Shown here: positions 34,261 to 44,840 of the stretch, one piece after another | Position numbering within the stretch: the first letter of the stretch is position 1 | Layout of the letters: each line of letters opens with the position of its first letter | Origin: Wolbachia endosymbiont of Meromenopon meropis | GTDB lineage: Bacteria; Pseudomonadota; Alphaproteobacteria; Rickettsiales; Anaplasmataceae | Assembly: GCA_029784595.1 (NCBI GenBank) | Contig: JAJETZ010000003.1 | Coordinates: 1 to 64,000 of the forward strand | Length of the DNA: 64,000 bases | Direction: 5' to 3' | Notes under the pieces: generated by a model | The model's input: only the letters and a program-made list of their open reading frames with translations | Databases searched by the model: none | What the model was told of the DNA's origin: nothing | Made by a program: the position numbers and the translations under genes

Positions 34261-35685
34261 TTAATAAGTTGACCTTAGCTTTTTGCTTAAAATTAAATTT
34301 ACAGCATTTGGACTAGCTCTCCCATTCGTGAGTTTCATAACTTCGCCAACAAAGAATTTGTATAATTTTGTTTTACCGCTTTTGTATTCCAGAACTTTGT
34401 CTTGATTATCATTTATGATCTTATTTACAATTTTATGTATTTGATCTTTGTCAGTTATTTGCTTTAAATTTTGTTCTTCTATAACTAAAGATGCAGATTT
34501 GCCAGTTTTAAACATAGTATCAAAAATTAGCTTGCCAAGTTTAGCAGAGATTGTTTTATCAATGATAAAATCTAAGAGTTCAGACAAGGCATTTGCTTTG
34601 ATAGGAGAATTTGCAATACTAATGCCTGCTTTATTTAAACGACCAAAAAGTTCCACTGTAAGCCAGGTGACTGCAAGCTTTGAATCGTGCTTTTGTATCA
34701 ATTCTTCGAAATAATCTGCGATTGCTTTATCGGAAGTGATGACGTCTGCATCATATTCATTAATACCTAATTTTTTAATATATCGAAGTTTTTTTTCATC
34801 TGGCAGCTCTGGCAAAGATGATCTGATAAGGTCAATTTTATTTTGACTTATTTCAATAGGTAGTAGATCAGGTTCAGGAAAATATCTGTAATCACTCGCA
34901 TCTTCCTTATTTCGCATTACTTTTGTTTTTTCTAAAGTAACATCAAATAGTAATGTATCTTGACTTATCTCTCCTCCCATTTCTAAGATTTTAATCTGTC
35001 TTTGTATTTCGTAATCTATAGCTTGCGTAATATAACGTATTGAATTTAAATTCTTTATTTCACAACGGGTACCAAATGCACTACTCCCTCTTGGACGTAT
35101 AGAAACATTAGCATCACAACGAAGTGATCCCTTTTCCATGTCACCATCACATGAGCCAATATAACGTAAAATCTGTCTCAATTTCTTGATAAACTCCGCA
35201 GCCTCTGCTGATGAACGGATGTCTGGTTTCGAAACAATTTCCATTAAAGCGATTCCTGCGCGATTTAAATCCACATAAGTTTTACTTTCTTTATGAACGC
35301 TTTTTCCCGTATCTTGCTCTAAATGAATTCTTGCAATTCTTATTTCCTTATTATTAATAGATATTTTACCGTTTTTAACTATTGGCTCAAAGAATTGAGT
35401 TATCTGATAACCTTGCGGTAAATCAGGATAAAAGTAATTTTTTCTATCAAAATAAAAACACTTATTAATTTCTGCAGAAATAGCGAGACCTGTTCGAACT
35501 ACTTGTTCTATAGAATAGAAATTCAATATTGGCAACGTGCCAGGCATTGCTGCGTCAACCAAAGAAACGCGAGTATTATGTTCAGCGCCAAAATCAGTTG
35601 GTGAATTAGAAAACAACTTTGCCCTAGAGGAGATTTGAGCATGGACTTCAAGTCCAATTATTGCTTCCCAATTTTCTTTTGTCAT
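34261..35685 (-). CDS. gatB: Aspartyl/glutamyl-tRNA(Asn/Gln) amidotransferase subunit B
   Basis: WEAIIGLEVHAQISSRAKLFS, FYPDLPQGYQITQ, DLNRAGIALMEIVSKPD, EIKNLNSIRY, DYRYFPEPDLLPI. Confidence 0.97.
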   Translation of the reverse strand: MTKENWEAIIGLEVHAQISSRAKLFSNSPTDFGAEHNTRVSLVDAAMPGTLPILNFYSIEQVVRTGLAISAEINKCFYFDRKNYFYPDLPQGYQITQFFEPIVKNGKISINNKEIRIARIHLEQDTGKSVHKESKTYVDLNRAGIALMEIVSKPDIRSSAEAAEFIKKLRQILRYIGSCDGDMEKGSLRCDANVSIRPRGSSAFGTRCEIKNLNSIRYITQAIDYEIQRQIKILEMGGEISQDTLLFDVTLEKTKVMRNKEDASDYRYFPEPDLLPIEISQNKIDLIRSSLPELPDEKKLRYIKKLGINEYDADVITSDKAIADYFEELIQKHDSKLAVTWLTVELFGRLNKAGISIANSPIKANALSELLDFIIDKTISAKLGKLIFDTMFKTGKSASLVIEEQNLKQITDKDQIHKIVNKIINDNQDKVLEYKSGKTKLYKFFVGEVMKLTNGRASPNAVNLILSKKLRSTY

Positions 35686-36207
35686 ATATTTTTCAATCTA
35701 AGTGACAATTTGGATATTCTATAAAACTAATACAAAAAGTCAAAATAAAACTCGTGTTTATATCTTCACTTTAATTTTTTCAAAATTGATTTGAAAGTAT
35801 TACATTTACATCAAAGAAGTAATCTGTCTATCAAACAAACTTACCCTGCGCATTACTTCATATTACAGTAGTAAATTTATTATTCAATTTTAAACTTGCA
35901 CATATCTTAAGATGACGAAGGTATTAAAATTAATACCTAATGTAATGATTTAATTATTTATATAGTATGATGCTATATGTCTCCAAAATTAAATTTATTT
36001 TATTTACGCAACAAAAATTCAAATGAAATTGCAATTATACTATAATTGATTAGTAATTTAAAAAAACTCTTCACATAGTTTGATAATGATTATTCATAGC
36101 GAATAATTATTATCTCTTTAAAAGTTTATTTTTATAGTTAGTAACTATTCGAAAATATTCATTGTTAAAATAATATTTTATTAAAGTGTATTAGAATGAT
36201 CTGTTGT

Positions 36208-36846
36208 TTATCCATTTAAGATAAAGTCTAGTGTAATTTCGCGCCAAATATAATAATATTCAATAGGTAAATCAGTTATTGGGCTGCATTTGTATGCTGC
36301 GCGCATTGCGCTATCTGCTACTGATCTAAAGAGCGAATTGCTTTTATAAGAATTGATATCTACTATATCAGCGATAATTATTTCACCCTGATCTGATAGC
36401 AACAGATTAATTTTTATATTGAGATTCACTTTGTTGAAGGCTATACTTTCTGGAATACTCCAGCATTTTGTTAGTTTGTTTCTTATGGAACTGATAATTT
36501 CAGCTACAACTAACTCGTTTTTTTTACCTTCATTAGAATTCTTGTCATTTTTTATTTCATTTTTTACTTTTGTAGATTTTGTTAGATTTTTTAGTTTTGA
36601 ACTTAAAATTCTTTTTCTACTAGGAATAGGAATGTTTTCATGAATATTGAATTTTTTTTGTATTTCTATGATTTGTTTTGTTTGTATCGTTTGCTTGATG
36701 AGGTCAATATCGAGTTGTTTAAGTATCTTCTCTTTTCTTTGAGGCGTATGGACAAATTCTTTTTCTAACGTACTATTTATTTGAGCTTCTGTTGTTGAAA
36801 AGAACAGAGAAAATGCAAGATAACATGAAAATAAAAATAAAGACAT
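36208..36846 (-). CDS. TolA/TonB C-terminal-like cell envelope protein
   Basis: 212 aa; N-terminal TM; charged linker; C-terminal TolA-like domain RNKLTKCWSIPESIAFNKVNLNIKINLLLSDQGEIIIADIVDIN...AVDSAMRAAYKCSPI-like. Confidence 0.65.
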   Translation of the reverse strand: MSLFLFSCYLAFSLFFSTTEAQINSTLEKEFVHTPQRKEKILKQLDIDLIKQTIQTKQIIEIQKKFNIHENIPIPSRKRILSSKLKNLTKSTKVKNEIKNDKNSNEGKKNELVVAEIISSIRNKLTKCWSIPESIAFNKVNLNIKINLLLSDQGEIIIADIVDINSYKSNSLFRSVADSAMRAAYKCSPITDLPIEYYYIWREITLDFILNG

Positions 36847-37402
36847 TATTAGAATGAAGAAAGCTCATGAATTTAAAATTCTATTATTGCTTTAAAGCTG
36901 ATATTATAAATAAAGTCAATATATTTATGAGCTATGTTCGTAACAGATTTTAAGTTTAACTAATTTCGTTGAAGATATTTACTTAAAAAGTAAGAGTTAA
37001 AAATATGTATGGAGAATATACAATAATATTATTATGCAAAAAGTTCAATGCGTTGCTTTTTATGTTTATCTAGTGAAATAAAAATATGTTACCATATTAG
37101 TAGGTAGGTTCTCTGTATCGGATAATAATATTTAAAAAAAAATAAAAGCTGTGCTTCTAAGGTAAATTAATTAAAATTTATTATCTGAGTTGACTTGTAT
37201 AGCCAATTCTTCAATTTACTCTTAACAGTAATATCAACCTAGCGAAAGTAATTTTAAAGCAACAAAATTGTTATATATGTAGCTTTAAACTTATATCTTG
37301 ATTTTTGCAATGTAAATGATACCAGAGAGTAATAATAAATACATCTCCCATGAAAAATTATGTTATCGGATGAATTATTTGATGTATTTGAATACAAGGG
37401 TT

Positions 37403-37437
37403 CTGTTCAATTTAATTGAATTAAACAGATTTTTTTT
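37403..37437 (+). terminator. Intrinsic-terminator-like palindrome + T8 with no upstream + strand gene
   Basis: CTGTTCAATTTAATTGAATTAAACAG (37403-37428, imperfect palindrome) followed by ATTTTTTTT. Confidence 0.45.
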
Positions 37438-37673
37438 CTGCTTTTCAAGCGGGAAACTCCCAAGTCACTTGAACATGTAATTTCAACGGTGCGCATAGCC
37501 AAGATAATGCATAATTACTTTATTTAAAGTTCTAAAATCTTAAGAAGGGTTGATAAATAAAATACTAATTTATATTACGCTTAGTATTTATTTATACTTG
37601 ATAATATATTAAGTTTATTTTAAAAAGTGTTACTTAGTTAAAGTAAAGGGTTGATTTTGTACAAAAAATATTT

Positions 37674-40600
37674 TTATACCACGTTACGATAGCTATTTGC
37701 TAAATCTTTTAGATCTGATTTTAAAATATTCTTTATGTTTAGAATTTTTTCTTCTATTACTCTGCCAATACGTGAAAAAACTATGTCTTTAAATAATTCT
37801 TCAAATCTTCGTTGATTTTGTGGAGCAATAGTGACCAGAATTCTACTCTGAGATTCAGAGAACATTATTATCTTGTTTATCATATTTTTATTTTGAATTT
37901 TTTCTATTGGTACCAGTGAAAGATCAATTTCAGCACCGAGATTTCCTGCAATTAGAGATTTTACTAAGGCAATAATTAATCCCCCAAGATTTGGTGCAAT
38001 TGCAGAGGCAATTATTTCATTTTCTATTGCAAGATAGTAGCGTTCATATAATTTTTTAGCGTTTTCTGCATTAACTTTTGGCACCCTATTGTTACCTATT
38101 CCACAATACAGTTGATATTCAGATCTTCCAAGTTCGTTGTATGTTACACCAAGTATGTATATCAAGTCTCCTGGCATTTTTACATCAAGCGATACTGCTT
38201 TTTCAACATTTTCCATGACTCCAATTGCTGAAATAAGTAATGATGGTGGAGCAGATATAGTGACTTTCTTATGATTTTCATCATATCCATTAAATTCATT
38301 GAACATACTATCTTTTCCTGATATGAATGGAGTTTTAAATGCAGTTGCAAAATCATAACAAGCTTTTGCGGTCAATTTAAGTTGCCATAGTCTTTCTGGA
38401 TTATAAGAATCGCACCAACAAAAATTATCGAGTAAGGCCAAATGATTTATATTTCCTCCCACGGTTACATAATTACGTATGGCAGTATCAATTGCGCATG
38501 CAGCCATATGATAAGTGTTAATTTCTCCATAGCTTGAACCGAACCCATGTGATTTTACAACACCTTTATTGGAAGAAAGGATTGGTCTTGAAACTATAGC
38601 TTCACTACATACTCTTCCTTTGCCCTGGAGTGGTTTTAATACAGACGAACCTTGAACTTCATGATCATATTGCACAATTATAAATTCTTTGCTAACAATG
38701 TTTGGTCTGCTGAGCATTGCTTTTAGTTCAATTTCTTGATCTAGAGTTGCCTTGCTATTAGATTCTAAAATAGGAGTGGGTTTCTTAGATCTAGGCTTTG
38801 TTTTCAAATGTATTTTAGGATTACCATTATGAAGGAACTCAGTTTCAATATTCATTATTGGTGAAGCGCAAGCTAATCGAACTTTTGACATACCAGTAGT
38901 ATTGAATTCTCCAATTATACTTATTTCCACATCGTGTTTTTTCATGATTTGTTCAAACATTAAGAGATTTTTTTCCGATACCGCTAAGGTCATTCTTTCT
39001 TGTGATTCTGATATCCATATTTCCCATGGGGCCATATTATTATCTTTAAGCAGAACTTTGCTTAAATCAACTTCAAATCCATTTTTTCCCATTTCACCGA
39101 TGGACGATGACAATCCTCCTGCTCCGTTGTCTGTTATCGAATTATAAAGATTGAGATCTCTCGCCTCTATGAGAGCGTTAGATAATTTTTTTTGCGTTGT
39201 AGGATCGCCGATTTGTACAAGCGTTGATGGTTTGTTTTCTGATAATGCTTCTGAAGAAAAAGTTGCGCCATGAATTCCATCTCTTCCAACTCTTCCACCA
39301 ATAATTACGATTTTATCGCCATTTTTAGGTTTTTTGATATGTGATGGCGTGTTATTTATATTGCGAGGAATAATTCCAACGCTACCAACAAAAACTAATG
39401 GTTTTCCACAAAATCTATCGTCAAAGTATACCGATCCAAGTTGTGTTGGAATGCCAGAGCAATTACCAGCTACCTTAACGCCACGAATCACTTCTTTCAT
39501 GATATATTCTGGTGGTAAGATTTCATCTGTACACTCTTTATTTCTATAAAATTTGCCTTTTGCTTTTTTGGCAAAGCAAAAATAATATGTATTCATTATA
39601 GGTTCTGCGCCTTTGCCAAAGCCCAGTATATCACGATTAACTCCAAGAACTCCAGTCATTGCTCCACCAAAGGGATTGATAGCTGAGGGACTATTGTGAG
39701 TTTCAACCTTATCTACAATCAAATAATTATCGTCGAAAATTATCCCTCCTGCATTGTCAAGAAAAGTAGAGACGCATATGTCAGAATTTATTTCATAAGT
39801 TGCACGTTTAATGTAATGTGCATACAGACCATTTTTGATTTTATCAATGGGAGAACAAAAGATATTGTGTTTACAATGCTCGGACCAAGTTTGCGCTAGA
39901 GATTCAAGTTCAATGTCATATGGATTTCTACCAAGTTTTTTAAAATAATTTTTTATCGCTTTCATTGCTGTAAGCGAAAGACCTAAAGTTCCATTACCAT
40001 TGATTCCGTTTCTACTAATTTTTTTAAGTTCTTGATTACTTACGTTCAGATTGACAATCTGAGCTTTATTGTTAACTGATAGCAGTTTATTATTTTTTTC
40101 TGTCATTTTTATTTTTTTTTCTACTGTTTGAGAACAATAAGATTTAATCTTATTGTCCCAATGTCTGGAACTGTAGATTTTGGTATTTAACATTGGAACT
40201 ATGCTAGATATAGCAGTTACTTTATTAAAGTGCTTCCAATAAAAATTTTTATCATTCTTCTTATAAATGAACGTATAACATTTAGTAATAGATTCGAATT
40301 TTATATCATTTTCGATTCGTAGATTTCCCTTGCCCAAAATCAATTTAGAGCTTTTTGCTTCAATTTTAATTGGTTTTACTATAGTTCTTTTGTTTTTTAT
40401 TTTAGTTAGTACTACTGAAGTAGTAGAAACAAAAGGAGAGGGAGATTTTCGCATGATAAATGAATCATTGATATATCCTTTACTTATTAAATATTCTTTG
40501 ACAATCTGTTTTATGGTGTTACCTACATTATCAGTCATGCAAGGTAAAAGGCTCACTTCCAAGCCCCATTGAGCCTGCGATTCTATGAAATCATATTCTA

Positions 40601-40790
40601 CTTCTTTAAGATTTTTGTTGTAGAAATAATAACGACAATTTTGTATTATTTCATTATAAAATAGCTTTGAAATTTCTTGGTATAATTTTGATGGTAATTT
40701 TTCGCTTATATAGATCGAATAAACGTCAACCAACCATTTGTTTTCAACTTGCTCATATTTATTTATGAGCTCTATTCTAATATTTGTCAT
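37674..40790 (-). CDS. purL: Phosphoribosylformylglycinamidine synthase II (PurL) with PurS-like N-terminal extension
   Basis: About 1038 aa; ETHNSPSAINPFGGAMTGVLGVNRDILGFGKGAEPI, NGAGGLSSSIGEM, SGKDSMFNEF; long N-terminal region before the PurL core; no C-terminal GATase motif. Confidence 0.94.
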   Translation of the reverse strand: MTNIRIELINKYEQVENKWLVDVYSIYISEKLPSKLYQEISKLFYNEIIQNCRYYFYNKNLKEVEYDFIESQAQWGLEVSLLPCMTDNVGNTIKQIVKEYLISKGYINDSFIMRKSPSPFVSTTSVVLTKIKNKRTIVKPIKIEAKSSKLILGKGNLRIENDIKFESITKCYTFIYKKNDKNFYWKHFNKVTAISSIVPMLNTKIYSSRHWDNKIKSYCSQTVEKKIKMTEKNNKLLSVNNKAQIVNLNVSNQELKKISRNGINGNGTLGLSLTAMKAIKNYFKKLGRNPYDIELESLAQTWSEHCKHNIFCSPIDKIKNGLYAHYIKRATYEINSDICVSTFLDNAGGIIFDDNYLIVDKVETHNSPSAINPFGGAMTGVLGVNRDILGFGKGAEPIMNTYYFCFAKKAKGKFYRNKECTDEILPPEYIMKEVIRGVKVAGNCSGIPTQLGSVYFDDRFCGKPLVFVGSVGIIPRNINNTPSHIKKPKNGDKIVIIGGRVGRDGIHGATFSSEALSENKPSTLVQIGDPTTQKKLSNALIEARDLNLYNSITDNGAGGLSSSIGEMGKNGFEVDLSKVLLKDNNMAPWEIWISESQERMTLAVSEKNLLMFEQIMKKHDVEISIIGEFNTTGMSKVRLACASPIMNIETEFLHNGNPKIHLKTKPRSKKPTPILESNSKATLDQEIELKAMLSRPNIVSKEFIIVQYDHEVQGSSVLKPLQGKGRVCSEAIVSRPILSSNKGVVKSHGFGSSYGEINTYHMAACAIDTAIRNYVTVGGNINHLALLDNFCWCDSYNPERLWQLKLTAKACYDFATAFKTPFISGKDSMFNEFNGYDENHKKVTISAPPSLLISAIGVMENVEKAVSLDVKMPGDLIYILGVTYNELGRSEYQLYCGIGNNRVPKVNAENAKKLYERYYLAIENEIIASAIAPNLGGLIIALVKSLIAGNLGAEIDLSLVPIEKIQNKNMINKIIMFSESQSRILVTIAPQNQRRFEELFKDIVFSRIGRVIEEKILNIKNILKSDLKDLANSYRNVV

Positions 40791-40887
40791 ATTTTATTAT
40801 CAAAAATTTTAATATATAATACTACTAAGAATCTATGAACGAATTTATATTTCATTCTATAAAAATAAGGAGGTTTGTTAATTATCA

Positions 40888-43527
40888 TTGCTTATGGGAA
40901 GAGTTTTTACTGTTGATGTAGATAATTTTTTTTTTGATATACTTATTCAGTATATATTTTCCGAGTATACAGAGAAAGAAATTTTCGAACTAAAAATCAT
41001 TCTTCCTTGCAAGAGAGACGTAATAATGTTACTCAACGCATTCAAGAATTTTGGTACTAAAAGGTGTATAATTTTGCCAGAGATAATTTCGTTGGAGGAC
41101 ATTGTTGAGAATGATTTAATATTGAATCTTGATAATGTTAAAGTCATTAAACGAACAAAAAGAATCTTACTATTGATCCAATTTATATTGGAATGGAACA
41201 AAAAGAACAATGATAATCTTCCAGTTGATTTGGCATATAAACTATCATTGCTGCTTGACAAAGTTCAACATACTCAAATGTTGAATTATTGTCAATCCGA
41301 TGAATATTCAAAAAATATGCGAAATTTTATAAATTCATTTGTCAAAATGTGGGATAATCTTCTGAAAGATTTAGAAGTAGTAGATATACTCAAACATGAA
41401 AGTGATTCTATAAATAATATGATAGGTTCTTTTCAGAAAGATCAGCATATAATCTTTGTTGGAATTGGAAAAAGTACGATTCACAAATCGTTGATTAAGG
41501 CTATATATGAATTGCCATTTGGAAAGATAATTTTTCCTAATCTAAATTTTAAGATTAAAGAAAAAGATTGGGAATTTCTTAGTAAGAATCACTATCAATA
41601 TTGTCTAAAAGATCAACTCAATTATCTAAATGTAAACAGGAAAGATGTTATTTGTTTAAGTCCTACAAATAGAACAAATATTGATTATATATTTGATACA
41701 ACTGCTGATCTTAGTAAAGCCGATGATAAATACGGTATTCGAAATATTGAAGTTATCACTTGTGATTCGAGAGAGGAAGAAGCACAAGTGATATCTCTGA
41801 TTATAGAGAATGAAGGTTACGAAAATATTTCATTATATGTCTTTGATGAATTGCTTGCAGCTCGTGTGACATGTTTTATATCTGGAAAATATTCTTCTTA
41901 CATAACGCTTTTACTTTACACTATTGAAGTTTTGATCTCAAACTGGGACAGTATTGCACTTCTTTCTCTTCTAAAACACAGATTAGTAACTTTTGGCTAT
42001 ACCAAAAAAGAATATACTCAAATTTTATTTGAATTTGAAATAGAAGTATTACGCAGCTTTAGTACAAATGGTCGAATCAGCATTCTAAATGCAATTAATT
42101 CTCATAAAAAATTAAGATATAAGGAAGATATATTGATTATAATCAATAAATTAGAAGCTATATTTAATCATTTACTTAATGTTACAAATTCAGATATTTC
42201 TGATGTATTAAAAACTCACTTACAATGTATAAATTTACTTACTGGAATAGATTTTTTAATGCTAGATAATGAAGTAGGTGATTTTGTACGTGATTTTCTA
42301 TATGCCTGTAAAGGCATTAAAATGCAATATTCACTGGAATTATATAACCAGGTATTAATTTTATTTTTAAAAAAAGAGTTTTGTTTTACAACAAGCAGTC
42401 TTAATAAATTCAGTTTGCATTACAATAAGATTATAATACTTGCCGGATTTTATGATATGCCAAATTTTCAAAATCTGTTTTTGAATACGATAGCAAGAGA
42501 AAAGTTTAACCTTTTCTCAATTCAAGAGGAGCATGGATATTTTTTGTATATTTTACGTAGTTTATTTGGTGCAAATAAAGTGTACATTACAAGACTCTTA
42601 AGTAAAAAAAATCCAATTTTATTGCAGCGTTTAAAAATCTTATCACATAGATCAAAGTGTCCTTATTTAGATTGGCTAAGAATATTAAATACACCTGAAA
42701 ATTTTTCACCATGCACTCAGCCAATGCCAAAACCTCAGGCTAAAATTAGAGAAAGAGCAATTCGAGTGATGTCTTGTAGCGCAGTGGAAAAATTGATTCG
42801 CAATCCTTATTCATTCTATGTTGAACATATATTAAATCTTAGACAATTAAGAGATTTAAATTTTAAACCGTCGATATTGGAGTTTGGTACTATGGTTCAC
42901 AATATTCTTGAAAAATATTTGCGTGATGGAAAATCACCAATGTGGATTGCGAAAGAAATATTTTTCGCTAATCGGTTTAATTTTTCAAAAATGTGGTGGG
43001 TAAAATTGAAGAATATGATTCAATCTTTTGTTGAATTCAATAAAACTAGAAGCACTCAAATTGAGTTAGAAAAGCGTTTTTGTTATCCTTTAACTTTTTC
43101 TTCGACATCTATTTTAGAAACTACCTCGAAGTTACAAGAAATTTTCTTAACTGGAAGATCTGACAGGATAGAATATCTTCCAGATGGACAAATAGAAATT
43201 ATAGATTATAAAATAGGTTTACCACCCTCTAATGAGGAAGTTATATCAGGATTTTTTCCGCAGTTAATCTTGCAAGCATTAGGAATAAAATATTTCACGA
43301 GAAGAGAAGTTACAGGACTTTCTTATTGGAAACTCGACTATGATAAAGTGAAGGTTGTCTCTCTAAAATACTGCAAGCAACAGATAAATGAATTTCAAGA
43401 GAAATTATCGATTTTTTTATTTAATTATTTAAAAGAAACTACCCCTTTTATTGCTTCTCCATACTTTGATAAATTTTTTAAATTTGACAGTTATAAACAA
43501 TTAGAAAGAGTGTGGGAATGGATGTAA
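40888..43527 (+). CDS. addB: AddB-type double-strand break repair nuclease (PD-(D/E)XK)
   Basis: C-terminal nuclease: SCSAVEKLIRNPYSFYVEHILNLR, FGTMVHNILEKYL, LTGRSDRIEYLPDGQIEIIDYKIGLPPSNEEVISGFFPQLILQALG. Confidence 0.85.
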   Translation: MLMGRVFTVDVDNFFFDILIQYIFSEYTEKEIFELKIILPCKRDVIMLLNAFKNFGTKRCIILPEIISLEDIVENDLILNLDNVKVIKRTKRILLLIQFILEWNKKNNDNLPVDLAYKLSLLLDKVQHTQMLNYCQSDEYSKNMRNFINSFVKMWDNLLKDLEVVDILKHESDSINNMIGSFQKDQHIIFVGIGKSTIHKSLIKAIYELPFGKIIFPNLNFKIKEKDWEFLSKNHYQYCLKDQLNYLNVNRKDVICLSPTNRTNIDYIFDTTADLSKADDKYGIRNIEVITCDSREEEAQVISLIIENEGYENISLYVFDELLAARVTCFISGKYSSYITLLLYTIEVLISNWDSIALLSLLKHRLVTFGYTKKEYTQILFEFEIEVLRSFSTNGRISILNAINSHKKLRYKEDILIIINKLEAIFNHLLNVTNSDISDVLKTHLQCINLLTGIDFLMLDNEVGDFVRDFLYACKGIKMQYSLELYNQVLILFLKKEFCFTTSSLNKFSLHYNKIIILAGFYDMPNFQNLFLNTIAREKFNLFSIQEEHGYFLYILRSLFGANKVYITRLLSKKNPILLQRLKILSHRSKCPYLDWLRILNTPENFSPCTQPMPKPQAKIRERAIRVMSCSAVEKLIRNPYSFYVEHILNLRQLRDLNFKPSILEFGTMVHNILEKYLRDGKSPMWIAKEIFFANRFNFSKMWWVKLKNMIQSFVEFNKTRSTQIELEKRFCYPLTFSSTSILETTSKLQEIFLTGRSDRIEYLPDGQIEIIDYKIGLPPSNEEVISGFFPQLILQALGIKYFTRREVTGLSYWKLDYDKVKVVSLKYCKQQINEFQEKLSIFLFNYLKETTPFIASPYFDKFFKFDSYKQLERVWEWM

Positions 43528-44485
43528 TTTTATTAAATACAAGTTAACAAGATATAAGGATTTGTTATTGAAAAACTATTTTTGCTATTATGATAGTTTG
43601 AGAAGTTGTTTTTGTTAATCACTAGCACATAGCTCTATTATTACATGTTTCTACTGTTAGTATCATGGCAACTAACATCTACATCTATTTTCAATAAAAA
43701 TGGAATTTCATATAATATTTAGAATAATCAGTCTAATAAATTTCAAGTTTCCCTAATTCCATACGTGGATAATTTAAAGCATTAGTTTAAAAAACTTAAA
43801 CGAAGAATATACAGATTTATAAATATTACATCATTCAATTAAAATGATAGATATATTAAGATTAGAATAAAAATCTTATTTTAAGAGTTTTATTAAACAT
43901 ATTCATTATATGATACGACAATATGAATAGAAGATGTTTTTTAATTTGAGATAAATATTCTAATAAGAATAATTGTTTTATTATTTTTAGAGTAACAATA
44001 TGCAAAAATACATCACAGAATAGAGAATACTGGATTATATACAAAATATATTTGAATTATTGATAATAACTCATCTTAGAAAAGAATGCGATAATAATTT
44101 TTAAAGATTTTTTATTGCAAACTATTTTTAGTTTCGTTTTAGAAGCGATACTTTGTACGTCTTGGTAGGCAAATATGAGGTAATAATCATTATGATAAAT
44201 GTCGAAATTATTCGTATTTTTATTTTGATGCAATTTAAATGTAACGAACAACTCTAATTTTTAACAATTTTTAACAAAGATTACGATGTATTGTAGTTAT
44301 CACATTTTAATGTGATTTAATGCATTTTTAATTTTTAAAAAATGAGAAATAAGATTGATTGTGTATAAATCAATTTCAATTTATTATTCAATTTGTTTGT
44401 AAACGTTTTCAATTCATTTGAATAAAATAAAAAGTATAGTACATGTGTTTGATGTAAGAATGTTACAAAAAAATGATTTAATGCG

Positions 44486-44599
44486 ATGATAAACGCATGT
44501 AAAATTATTTTTTTGGCTGCAGTAATTGCAATTACCGCTTTGTTAAAAAATAAAAGAAGAAATAAAATTCTGTATATTGGAATAAAAATTGTTTTGTAA
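44486..44599 (+). CDS. Possible 37-aa small membrane protein
   Basis: ATG 44486 to TAA 44599: MINACKIIFLAAVIAITALLKNKRRNKILYIGIKIVL; one hydrophobic segment followed by a basic patch. Confidence 0.25.
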   Translation: MINACKIIFLAAVIAITALLKNKRRNKILYIGIKIVL

Positions 44600-44840
44600 A
44601 CAAAACTAATCAGTAAATCAAAATAAGTAAAATAGATTAGGTGATAATTCAAAAAAAAAGGTTATATATAAAATATAATAGATCTATTAAAAGCTTTTCA
44701 GCGATTATCATCTGATTCATAATTAACTTAATTTGTTTATCTGTTGTTGCGAAATTTTTCAAAACCAATTATCTTATGGTTTCAAAAGTTTTGTTGGAAT
44801 TTAATAGGTATAATATATTTTAGAGAAAATCTGAAAAGCA

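Noticed and set aside
44335-44652. 105-aa minus-strand ORF in the addB-ppdK gap
   Set aside because: Composition (I/F/L/Y/H-rich) looks like the complement of AT-rich DNA; the short + strand frame in the same place is more protein-like.
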